This document shows, in pieces, positions 6,604 through 12,769 of a stretch of 12,769 bases of DNA (position 1 is its first letter; the number at the start of each line of letters is the position of its first letter). Source of the DNA: Kiritimatiellia bacterium (lineage in GTDB: Bacteria; Verrucomicrobiota; Kiritimatiellia; RFP12; UBA1067). The stretch covers positions 1 through 12,769 of the forward strand of contig CAJGDE010000058.1 of the NCBI GenBank assembly GCA_904502135.1, given 5' to 3'. Both the position numbers and the translations under genes were made by a program. The notes under the pieces were generated by a model. That model ran no database searches. It saw only the letters and a program-made list of their open reading frames with translations, and was not told where the DNA came from.

Positions 6604-7080
6604 ATGTTCAGAGTCGGGTACGGTTATGATTCGCATAGATTTGCGCCGGAAAGAAAATTGATTCTCTGCGGAGTTCTTTTTCCGCAGGAGAAAGGCCTTC
6701 TGGGGCATTCTGATGCCGATGTCGCGGTTCATGCCGTTATAGATGCGATTCTTGGAGCGGCAGCCATGGGGGATATAGGCTCGCATTTTCCAGATACCGA
6801 CGAGAAATATAAGGGGGCTAACTCGCTTGAACTTTTGTCTTCTGTAGTCGATGAAATCGCCTTGGCGGGCTGGAGTGTCGGTAATGTCGATCTTACTGTC
6901 ATCTGCGAACAGCCAAAGATTCGCGGCCGTGTCGATGAGATGAGGCACAATCTTTCCCGTGTGCTTTGCGTCGGGATGGGTGATGTAAGTGTCAAGGGCA
7001 AGACAAACGAGAAACTTGACGATATTGGAGCTGGCTTAGGCATTCAGGCTCATGCGGCGGTACTTTTGAAGCGTAAGTGA
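6604..7080 (+). CDS. ispF: 2-C-methyl-D-erythritol 2,4-cyclodiphosphate synthase
   Basis: A 158-residue enzyme of the MEP isoprenoid pathway that cyclises 4-diphosphocytidyl-2-C-methylerythritol 2-phosphate, releasing CMP. The metal ligands are in place: Asp9 and His11 in GYDSHRF, and His43 in DADVAVHAVIDAILGA. Also present are LGHSDADV (33-40), GDIGSHFPD (56-64) and the C-terminal KGKTNEKLDDIGAGLGI (131-147), which corresponds to the usual TTTEKLGFTGRGEGI with some changes. The length matches the family. It follows the glycosyltransferase by 4 bases with no clear ribosome binding site, and its TGA overlaps the ATG of the MurC-MurB gene. No other MEP-pathway gene is in the window. Its place among polyprenyl-dependent envelope genes makes sense, as isoprenoid supply feeds undecaprenyl carriers. 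Confidence 0.95.
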   Translation: MFRVGYGYDSHRFAPERKLILCGVLFPQEKGLLGHSDADVAVHAVIDAILGAAAMGDIGSHFPDTDEKYKGANSLELLSSVVDEIALAGWSVGNVDLTVICEQPKIRGRVDEMRHNLSRVLCVGMGDVSVKGKTNEKLDDIGAGLGIQAHAAVLLKRK

Positions 7081-8903
7081 TGGGTAAGAAAATTCATTTG
7101 ATCGGAGTAGGTGGCGTTGGGATGGCGGCGTTGGCCGTTCTCTTAAAGTCGCAGGGGCACGATGTTTCAGGGTGTGATATTTCTGGGTCAAAGCGATTGG
7201 ATTGGCTTAAAGAACAAGGTGTGCGCGTTTTTGATTCTCATAGCCCCGATCATATAAAAGATGTAGATGAAGTAGTAGTGACCCCTGCTGTTGACGCAGA
7301 ATCTGCAGAACTCGTTGAAGCGCGAAAGATGGGCAGAGCGATAATTTCACGCGGTTTTTGTCTCGCGCAGATCGCCTCTCAAAGACCGACGGTGGCCGTT
7401 TGTGGCAGCCACGGTAAAACGACGACCTCGACATTCATCGCCAAGCTTTTGCTCGCACTCGGAGAAGATGTCGCTTGGGCGATCGGCGGGGAATGCGGCG
7501 AAATGCCGGTAGCTCGTGCAGGCAAGGGTGTGCTCGTGGTGGAGGCGGATGAATCAGATGCAACGCTCGTTCATTATCGTGTTAAAACACTAGTTGTCAA
7601 TAAATGCGAATATGATCACCCCGATCATTTTAAGAGCGAGGAGGAGTATTTCAATTGTTTCGAGATCGCCAAAGCCAATGCCGAAGAGGTGATCGATTCC
7701 GAGTCGCTTGATCTTGACGGCTGGGTTTTCCCCGTAGCGGGCGAGCATAACTGGCGCAATGCCCGAGCGGCGGTCGAAGTCGCTCTTCGCTTGGGGTATA
7801 AAAAAGAAGACATTATAGAAGCTTTGCCGAAGGCGCTTGAGCTTTTGCCGGACAGGCGTTTTCAGCGTCTTGCGGATGGGGTATATACAGACTATGCTCA
7901 TCATCCTACTGAAATGAAGTGCGCGATAACGATGGCGCGAGAAGTATGCAAGGGGACTCTTCGCGTCGTCTTTCAGCCTCATAGATATTCGCGTACAAAA
8001 GCGCTTCTTGAAAATTTTCCGGCTGCGCTTTCAGGTGGCGACGAGGTGATTATCTGCCCTACATACGCAGCTTTCGAAAAGCCCATAGAAGGGGGCGATG
8101 AGGCTGATTTGTACTGTATTTGCCGTAAGGCGGGCTTGAACGTTTATCTCTCCCGCAGCGTCGAAGAGGCGTGGACGCATACGGCTCTTTCATCAAAGAA
8201 AGGCGATGTGACGCTGCTTCTTGGAGCGGGCGATATTATAAAAGTCGCTTCATGGGTGAAAGAAGGAAGAATTTTGGAAGAAAAGCGTATTTGGCTTGGA
8301 GCAGGGTCCAATACGTGGCAAAGCGACTTAAAGACGAATGAGGTGTATGTAAAGAGTTCCTACCGTTCGTCGCAGATAGGAGCTTCTTTATCAATCCCTT
8401 GGATGACCGGCATACCCGGCACCGTTGGCGGTTGGATAAAGATGAATGCCGGCGCTTTCGGACATTCGATAAGCGAGCTTATAGAAAGCGTCAAGGTTGA
8501 CGGAAAGTGGCTTGATGCCGATGAGTGCGGCTTTGGATATCGAAAAAGTTCAATAAAAGGCGAAATCCAGGATTTTAAGTTGAAGCCTTACGAAAAAGAC
8601 GAAGCGCTATCGAAAGAATACGCCAAAAGGCGTTCAAAATTTCCTGCGGGAACAAAAGGCTCTGTTTTTAAAAATCCTCCTGGAGATTTCGCCGGGAGAC
8701 TCCTTGAATCGGCTGGCGCAAAAAGTCTTTCGGTGGGCAGCGCTTTTGTCTGGCAATCTCATGCCAATGTCATTGTTCAGCAGAATGAAGATCGCGCATC
8801 TGATTTTCTGGCGCTCTCTCGCCTTATGCGGCTTAAAGTTTTTTATCGCTTTGGCGTTATTCTCGAGCCTGAGGTGCGAGGTTTGGACGTAAAGATTTTT
8901 TAG
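7080..8903 (+). CDS. murC/murB: MurC-MurB fusion: UDP-MurNAc-L-alanine ligase joined to a shortened UDP-MurNAc dehydrogenase domain
   Basis: A 607-residue fusion of two consecutive cytoplasmic peptidoglycan enzymes. Residues 1-390 are MurC: HLIGVGGVGM (6-15), P-loop GSHGKTTT (109-116), EADESD (155-160), GEHNWRNARAA (221-231), TDYAHHPTE (270-278), QPHRYSRT (299-306) and LLGAGDI. Residues 400-607 are MurB: WLGAGSN (405-411), GIPGTVGG (444-451), NAGAFG (456-461), GYRKS with Arg488, GSVFKNP with Ser528, HANVIVQ and the terminal LEPEVR. The MurB catalytic Arg, Ser and Glu motifs remain, but the domain has only about 205 residues against roughly 300, missing N-terminal FAD-binding sequence and much of the stretch between GAGSN and GIPGT. 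Start: ATG at 7080 overlaps the ispF stop; GTG at 7077 is one codon earlier. The reductase acts before the ligase in the pathway, though it lies second here. Confidence 0.92.
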   Translation: MGKKIHLIGVGGVGMAALAVLLKSQGHDVSGCDISGSKRLDWLKEQGVRVFDSHSPDHIKDVDEVVVTPAVDAESAELVEARKMGRAIISRGFCLAQIASQRPTVAVCGSHGKTTTSTFIAKLLLALGEDVAWAIGGECGEMPVARAGKGVLVVEADESDATLVHYRVKTLVVNKCEYDHPDHFKSEEEYFNCFEIAKANAEEVIDSESLDLDGWVFPVAGEHNWRNARAAVEVALRLGYKKEDIIEALPKALELLPDRRFQRLADGVYTDYAHHPTEMKCAITMAREVCKGTLRVVFQPHRYSRTKALLENFPAALSGGDEVIICPTYAAFEKPIEGGDEADLYCICRKAGLNVYLSRSVEEAWTHTALSSKKGDVTLLLGAGDIIKVASWVKEGRILEEKRIWLGAGSNTWQSDLKTNEVYVKSSYRSSQIGASLSIPWMTGIPGTVGGWIKMNAGAFGHSISELIESVKVDGKWLDADECGFGYRKSSIKGEIQDFKLKPYEKDEALSKEYAKRRSKFPAGTKGSVFKNPPGDFAGRLLESAGAKSLSVGSAFVWQSHANVIVQQNEDRASDFLALSRLMRLKVFYRFGVILEPEVRGLDVKIF

Positions 8904-10102
8904 TGTTTACTATCCTTGGCGATGTGGTGCTCGCGCCACCGGGTAGGCGACATGGAAAAATGCTGCTTAAAGAAATGCGCAAGTCTATTCTGACTTAAAA
9001 AACCTGTGCGCTTGGCGATTTCAGTGATTGACAGTTCAGATTTTTGAAGCAGTTTCTTAGCCTCTCTTACGCGAAGCTCTTCAATTGCCTTATGAATAGA
9101 AAATCCTTCTGTTTGTTTGAACCTAAGTTCGGCCAAGCGCTTTGAGATGCCTAAGTGGCTGGCTATGTCAGAGACGCGAAGCCGTTTGTTGTAATTGGCC
9201 TTTATGTACGCTTTTATGTGCTTAACAAGAATGTTGCCTGGCATAATAGGTTTTGTGGACATGCGCTCGATGATGTTTACGGGCGATATGTATATCGGTT
9301 TTTCTGGCACTAAGTCTCCATCAACCAGTTTTTTAAGTTCTTGCGCGGCTCGAAGCCCCATTTTTGTGTGCCCAGGGACAATGCTTGATATGGGAGGGTT
9401 CGAATGGCTTACAAGAAATTCGTCGTTATCTGTCCCTAAAAGTCCGATGTCGTAAGGAATCTTGATTTTTTTTGTGTTGGCTTCTTTCAATATTTCGATG
9501 GCGCACTCGTCGCTCGTAGCGTAAATGGCCGACGGCTTAGGTGTTTGAACAAGAATATCTTGGAGTATTTTTGATTTTTCCTGGGCCTCGCCCGATATCG
9601 TATCTATAGTAATTTTAAGGCAGTCTTTTTTGTTTTCTTTCAAAGCATCTTCAAAGCCTTTGCTCCTTTCATAGCTCCATCTGCTGTCGGAATTGGAAAA
9701 GCAGACAAAAGAAGCGTATTGCCCGTTTGTAAGAAACAGATTGGCGGCTTTTTTGCCGATGGCCGCATTGTCGTTTTTTATAAATGAGGTTTTTCCGTTG
9801 CGGTTTAATAGACGCTTGTCTTCTATATTCACCAATACCGTCGGTAGGTCGCTTGCTGCGAGCAGGTCTATCGCTTCATCAGAAATCGGGAAGGTGGCGA
9901 TAATTCCGTCAAAGTCATTTTGATTAAACTGTTCGCGAAGTTTGGCGGAGAATTCTTCTGTCGTTTGCACCAAATGAATCTGCCAGCTGACGTTGGCTTC
10001 GAGAAATTTGAATATGCCCGAAAGCAAATCACGCCCTGAAGTGTGCGAGATTTTTACCGCTACAAGAATATTGATTTGCTTTTTTGAGTTTTTGTTTTTC
10101 AT
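8900..10102 (-). CDS. XylR-like transcriptional regulator: PBP1-type sugar sensor plus AraC HTH
   Basis: A 400-residue regulator. Residues 10-282 form a periplasmic-binding-protein-like (LacI/XylR type) ligand domain with DFDGIIATFP (63-72), DNAAIGKKAANLFL (111-124), SERSKGFEDAL-like spacing (143-154), PSAIYATSDECAIEIL (190-205) and DIGLLGTDNDEFL (218-230). Residues 290-392 form an AraC domain with two helix-turn-helix units, at about 308-330 (VSDIASHLGIS) and 357-380 (ITEIAKRTGFLS). This matches XylR-type activators, which bind a sugar and activate nearby carbohydrate genes. It is divergent from the DUF4838-LRR operon and is its likely regulator. The ATG at 10100-10102 is the only sensible start, as an in-frame TAA lies 9 bases upstream. 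No Shine-Dalgarno sequence is present. The stop overlaps that of the MurC-MurB gene tail to tail. Confidence 0.9.
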   Translation of the reverse strand: MKNKNSKKQINILVAVKISHTSGRDLLSGIFKFLEANVSWQIHLVQTTEEFSAKLREQFNQNDFDGIIATFPISDEAIDLLAASDLPTVLVNIEDKRLLNRNGKTSFIKNDNAAIGKKAANLFLTNGQYASFVCFSNSDSRWSYERSKGFEDALKENKKDCLKITIDTISGEAQEKSKILQDILVQTPKPSAIYATSDECAIEILKEANTKKIKIPYDIGLLGTDNDEFLVSHSNPPISSIVPGHTKMGLRAAQELKKLVDGDLVPEKPIYISPVNIIERMSTKPIMPGNILVKHIKAYIKANYNKRLRVSDIASHLGISKRLAELRFKQTEGFSIHKAIEELRVREAKKLLQKSELSITEIAKRTGFLSQNRLAHFFKQHFSMSPTRWREHHIAKDSKH

Positions 10103-10110
10103 GAAAAATG

Positions 10111-10119
10111 ATTATAGCA
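10111..10119 (-). promoter_or_regulatory. Extended -10 promoter of the regulator gene, predicting a leaderless mRNA
   Basis: On the minus strand the sequence TGCTATAAT is a perfect -10 hexamer (10116 down to 10111) with the TGN extension; no good -35 box is seen at the usual distance. Only 8 bases separate the hexamer from the ATG at 10102, so transcription should begin about 2 bases upstream of, or at, the start codon. The absence of any Shine-Dalgarno sequence agrees with leaderless translation. Confidence 0.6.
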
Positions 10120-10146
10120 TAGTTCGTTGTGAAAATAAACACGAAA

Positions 10147-10162
10147 TTTTTTGCGCAAAAAA
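10147..10162. promoter_or_regulatory. Perfect 16-bp palindrome, candidate operator
   Basis: TTTTTTGCGCAAAAAA is a perfect palindrome of two 8-base arms with no spacer. It lies just upstream of both divergent promoters: its right edge is 13 bases before the -35 box at 10176, and its left edge is about 30 bases upstream of the minus-strand -10 box. This suits an activator or repressor site controlling both genes. The regulator encoded alongside is the natural candidate, though AraC-type proteins often prefer direct repeats. Confidence 0.45.
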
Positions 10163-10175
10163 ACATAGTGTCGGT

Positions 10176-10205
10176 TTGACCGGATCGTGATGTTTGTGGT
10201 ATCAT
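10176..10205 (+). promoter_or_regulatory. Strong sigma70-type promoter for the DUF4838-LRR operon
   Basis: TTGACC (10176-10181) is followed after 18 bases by TATCAT (10200-10205); each hexamer matches the consensus at 5 of 6 positions. TGG directly before the -10 box provides a TGN extension. Transcription would start near 10212, giving a leader of about 74 bases. A weaker alternative is TTGACA (10220-10225) with TATGGT (10244-10249), also 18 bases apart. Confidence 0.55.
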
Positions 10206-10221
10206 AAAGGACGCTTTTTTT

Positions 10222-10238
10222 GACATAAGATTTATGTC
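10222..10238. promoter_or_regulatory. 17-bp inverted repeat in the DUF4838 leader, candidate second operator
   Basis: GACATAAGATTTATGTC has perfect 7-base arms around a 3-base centre. It lies about 10 bases downstream of the predicted transcription start and overlaps the alternative -35 box TTGACA. A protein bound here could block transcription from either promoter. It is too AT-rich, and has too small a loop, to be a convincing RNA terminator. Confidence 0.4.
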
Positions 10239-10285
10239 TTGATTATGGTCAAAAGAGGCGATAGAAAATATAAGGAAATACATAT

Positions 10286-12145
10286 ATGATAAGAAAAAAC
10301 AGAAAGAAAATAAAACTCGCTATGTCGGTTTTGTTAGTCTTGTCTTTCGGGGGTTTGGCAAGTGCCGCCGATTTTATTGTCGTCGAAAACTCAAACGCCA
10401 AAGCGGCTATCCGATTAGGGGATAACTCAAGCGGCGCTAAGTTCGCCGCGAAGGAGCTTCAGAGATACGTCAAGGCGATGAGCGGAGCAGATCTTAAGGT
10501 CCTTGCGACGAATGAAGTTTCAGCTTCAACCATTCTTATTTCAAACAATCGAAAGGGGCTTAAGCGTGATGAGATCGGCCTTAAGGTCGCCTCCGACGGT
10601 TCTACCCTTGAACTTTACGGTGAAGGTCCTCGCGGCGCGATCAATGCCGCTTATGAACTTTTGGAGCGTTGGGGCGTAAGGTTCTTCGGTGTCGATCCTA
10701 AGAGCGATAAGATTCCTTCCAAAACGACGCTCTCCGTGCCGTCGGATCTTTCGTACAGCTATGCGCCGCCTTTCGAGCAGCGCTTCCCCGGCTCCATCGC
10801 GCTTGACCGCAATGTCGGCCCCGCGTGGGCGGTTAAGCTTCGCGTCAGCCGCGAGTACAAGAAAATCGGCGGTAAGCGCGATGCTCAGATGGGCGGCGGC
10901 CATTCCTTAGGCAACAAATATTACATCAACCCCGAGAAGCACTTTGAAGCTCACCCCGAATGGTATGGACTTGTCGGCGGAAAGCGCACGAAGGGCGTTC
11001 AGCTTTGCCATTCAAATCAAGAAATGCGAAAGCAGCTCTTAGAAGAGGTAAAAGCTAAACTTAAGGCCCGCAAAGATTCTGGCGCGTTCGATTTGGACGG
11101 CATAACATACGTGAGCCTTTCGTATCTCGACAGCAACAAGTTCTGCAAATGCCCCGAGTGCAAAAAACTTCTCGGCGAGTGGGGCGGCTCGCGCGTGGGT
11201 CCGCTTCTTGATATCTGCAACTATGTCGCCTCAGGCATAGAGGAAGAATATCCTAAGGCGCGCATTTTAACTCTCGCTTATTGGGATTGGGTCGAGCCGC
11301 CTAAAAAGGTGCCGAGCGCTCTCCATCGCAATGTCTATGTCACAATCTGCCAGAACGGCAACAAGGCTCTGCCTATCAAAGTTCAAGATACTCAGATGCG
11401 CCGTTTGACCGAATGGAGCAAAATCGCGCCCGGGCGTCTTACAATCTGGGACTGGGATGCGTGTTTCCGCAATTACATTACTCCTCACCCGATTTACCAT
11501 CTTTACGCAGACGACTTTAAGACTTTCCGCGATCTCGGTGTAAAGCGCGTCAGCACTCAGATGGAACATGGCGCAGTATTTGCCGATTTCGTCGAGCTTC
11601 GCACCTACCTTTACGCGAAACTTCTCTGGAATCCTGAACTTGATACCGATGAGATGTCCAAGGAGTGGATCGATCACTGCTGCGGCGCAGGCTCCGTCGA
11701 GATAAACGCCTATTACAAGCTTCTCGAAAAGGCGGTATGGGGCGAAGAGCCAAAGAAGCGCAAAACACGTGCGAGAATGCACGGCTACAATCCAGGCAGA
11801 GGCTGGCTTAATGCGTTAAATCTCGGCAAGTCGTTCATGCTTTTTGAAAACGCTCTTTCGAAGACGGCTGGTGATAAGTTTACTCACGGCAATGTCCGCT
11901 GCCTAAGCGCCGGTATGCTTATGCTCGTTATTGAGCGATATGATGAAGTTAAGTCCGTTTTCGAAGATGCTAAGAAGTCAATGAATGATGCGTCGTTTGA
12001 AAATATCAAATTGCCTTCGCGACTTGAACTTGTCGACAGGTTTGAACAGATCGGAAAGGATTTCTACATCTGGTGCTGGCGCGAAGGGCCTCAGCCGCGT
12101 GATTTCAAGAGTTTAGTCAAGAGCCTTAAGGAGGGCACACGATGA
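10286..12145 (+). CDS. Secreted DUF4838 protein
   Basis: A 619-residue exported protein. Residues 1-27 form a signal peptide: a basic start (MIRKNRKKIK), a hydrophobic core (LAMSVLLVLSFGGL) and an ASA cleavage site. Residues about 48-135 resemble the non-catalytic N-terminal domain found in GH20/GH67 enzymes (AAKELQRYVKAMSGADLKV, then GPRGAINAAYELLERWGVRFFG). From about 215 to 480 the sequence follows DUF4838: HPEWYGLVGGKR, QLCHSNQEMRKQLLEEV, a CKCPEC cysteine cluster (287-292), LAYWDWVEPPK, and the region around FVELRTYLYAKLLWNPELD. DUF4838 proteins are commonly linked with glycan use, but I know of no proven reaction, so a glycoside hydrolase role is inference. AAGGA at 10272-10276 lies 9 bases before the ATG. 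It is divergent from the regulator and coupled by ATGA to the LRR gene. Confidence 0.87.
   Translation: MIRKNRKKIKLAMSVLLVLSFGGLASAADFIVVENSNAKAAIRLGDNSSGAKFAAKELQRYVKAMSGADLKVLATNEVSASTILISNNRKGLKRDEIGLKVASDGSTLELYGEGPRGAINAAYELLERWGVRFFGVDPKSDKIPSKTTLSVPSDLSYSYAPPFEQRFPGSIALDRNVGPAWAVKLRVSREYKKIGGKRDAQMGGGHSLGNKYYINPEKHFEAHPEWYGLVGGKRTKGVQLCHSNQEMRKQLLEEVKAKLKARKDSGAFDLDGITYVSLSYLDSNKFCKCPECKKLLGEWGGSRVGPLLDICNYVASGIEEEYPKARILTLAYWDWVEPPKKVPSALHRNVYVTICQNGNKALPIKVQDTQMRRLTEWSKIAPGRLTIWDWDACFRNYITPHPIYHLYADDFKTFRDLGVKRVSTQMEHGAVFADFVELRTYLYAKLLWNPELDTDEMSKEWIDHCCGAGSVEINAYYKLLEKAVWGEEPKKRKTRARMHGYNPGRGWLNALNLGKSFMLFENALSKTAGDKFTHGNVRCLSAGMLMLVIERYDEVKSVFEDAKKSMNDASFENIKLPSRLELVDRFEQIGKDFYIWCWREGPQPRDFKSLVKSLKEGTR
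12128..12134 (+). promoter_or_regulatory. Consensus Shine-Dalgarno inside the end of the DUF4838 gene
   Basis: AAGGAGG sits 7 bases before the ATG at 12142, within the last codons of the DUF4838 gene. It is the best ribosome binding site in the window, and it fixes the start of the LRR protein gene even though that ATG overlaps the upstream stop. Confidence 0.8.
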
Positions 12146-12769
12146 ATTTGAAGAAGGTTTGTTTTGTCGGTCTTTGTTCGCTCGCTTTCACGTCGCTTGC
12201 GGACAATGTCTGGAATGTCGGAGCGTTTGAGAAGAGAAAAGGCTGGCCAATCGTTTCAGAGGACGGCACGAAAAAGCTCTACATAAAATGTGCGCCTCAG
12301 ACTGATTACACATCCGGTATTATTACGATTGATTCGCTCGGCGCAGATGTTTCGGGTGTTATCGATTTAAGAGATATTAAACTTAAATCCTCCAAGGGAC
12401 TTGTTGATGTAAAATCCGTTTCGATAGGTAAAGATCTTATTCGTAAAAACGCTTCAGTTACCGGATTTTACGCTAACAAGGTTTCATCTGTCGGACACTG
12501 CGCCTTTTCTCGCGCCGAAAAGCTTGAGCGCGTAATCTTATCGGGTTCGGCTGATACTATTCCGAACGGCTCCTACGCGACCCATCCTGGGATTCGCAGT
12601 GGCGTATTTTCGGATTGTCCCGTTCTTAAGGAGGTCGTGCTCGATTTGCCGCTTAAGCATCTTGGCGATGCCGCGTTCGCGGGTTCGACGAATCTCTCAA
12701 GCGATATAACAAAAATCGTCCCGCGCACGATAGAAAGTATCGGCACGACGGCATTTTGGAACTGCATAA
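12142..12769 (+). CDS. Secreted BspA-type leucine-rich-repeat (LRR_5) protein, cut by the window end
   Basis: An open frame of 209 codons runs from ATG at 12142 to the last base with no stop, so the gene is incomplete only because the window ends. The start MNLKKVCFVGLCSLAFTSLA followed by DN is a signal peptide with likely cleavage after Ala20. The N-terminal part (about 21-110) is not recognised. From about 112 it becomes a BspA/Treponema-type LRR_5 array: SSVGHCAFSRAEKLERVIL, GVFSDCPVLKEVVL, LGDAAFAGSTNLSS and ESIGTTAFWNC, each with the AF-x-(N)-C/S-x-x-L pattern. Such repeats are typical of surface proteins in host-associated anaerobes and often act in adhesion. It is coupled to the DUF4838 gene by ATGA (12142-12145) with a consensus ribosome binding site, so the two secreted proteins are made together. 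Confidence 0.82.
   Translation, partial: MNLKKVCFVGLCSLAFTSLADNVWNVGAFEKRKGWPIVSEDGTKKLYIKCAPQTDYTSGIITIDSLGADVSGVIDLRDIKLKSSKGLVDVKSVSIGKDLIRKNASVTGFYANKVSSVGHCAFSRAEKLERVILSGSADTIPNGSYATHPGIRSGVFSDCPVLKEVVLDLPLKHLGDAAFAGSTNLSSDITKIVPRTIESIGTTAFWNCI

Noticed and set aside
10172..10182. CGGTTTGACCG, a short inverted repeat
   Set aside because: The arms have only 4 bases and overlap the -35 box; too weak to call an operator.
10175..10253. TTTGACC (10175-10181) and its reverse complement GGTCAAA (10247-10253)
   Set aside because: Seven-base arms 65 bases apart in AT-rich DNA can arise by chance, and the first copy is already accounted for as the -35 box.
11267..11782. Minus-strand open frame of 171 codons within the DUF4838 gene
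   Set aside because: The plus-strand protein is continuous with clear domain motifs. The antisense frame has no motif or start signal and follows from codon bias.
1..12769. CRISPR arrays, tRNA or rRNA genes, insertion sequences, integrases
   Set aside because: No repeat-spacer array, cloverleaf, rRNA motif, transposase or recombinase motif was seen on either strand.

Overview
The window looks like a chromosomal segment from a member of the PVC superphylum, most likely Verrucomicrobiota in the broad sense (Lentisphaeria or Kiritimatiellae type, possibly gut-associated). This rests on the protein families present: a MurC-MurB fusion, an ExbB/ExbD/ExbD cluster followed by a DUF4159 membrane protein, a XylR-like AraC regulator with a sugar-binding-type sensor domain, a secreted DUF4838 protein, a BspA-type leucine-rich-repeat protein and a YD-repeat (RHS) remnant. 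All assignments come from reading motifs; no database search was run.

Positions 1-713 hold no intact gene. A broken YD-repeat fragment (about 92-283, perhaps starting at 15 in another frame) is followed by a GC-rich stretch with several small inverted repeats (about 300-490) and then an AT-rich leader for the next operon, with a weak promoter candidate at 611-639.

Positions 714-8903 hold ten plus-strand genes packed as one probable operon, with gaps of 0-21 bases and several ATGA or TGATG stop/start overlaps. The order is: ExbB/TolQ-like proton channel, two ExbD/TolR-like proteins, a short TonB/TolA-like anchor with no C-terminal domain, a five-helix DUF4159 protein, a small four-helix membrane protein, a divergent MurC-like ligase, a dolichol-phosphate-mannose-synthase-type glycosyltransferase, IspF, and a MurC-MurB fusion. 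The theme is the cell envelope: proton-motive-force transduction, polyprenyl carrier supply (IspF), polyprenyl-phosphate sugar transfer, and cytoplasmic peptidoglycan precursor synthesis.

Positions 8900-12769 hold an accessory surface or glycan locus. A minus-strand PBP1-AraC regulator, whose stop codon overlaps the fusion gene's stop, is divergent from a secreted DUF4838 protein that is translationally coupled to a secreted BspA-like LRR protein running off the window end. The 183-base intergenic space has a strong candidate promoter in each direction with a perfect 16-bp palindrome between them, plus a second 17-bp palindrome in the DUF4838 leader. The regulator's promoter lies so close to its ATG that its mRNA should be leaderless.

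The best candidates for something undescribed are: (1) the compact MurC paralogue that keeps the ligase core but has lost the usual MurC amino-acid-binding motif; (2) the Exb system whose TonB/TolA-like protein keeps the membrane Ser-x3-His motif but has no receptor-contact domain, and is followed by a DUF4159 protein with a Lys/Pro-rich periplasmic linker; and (3) the minimised MurB half of the fusion.
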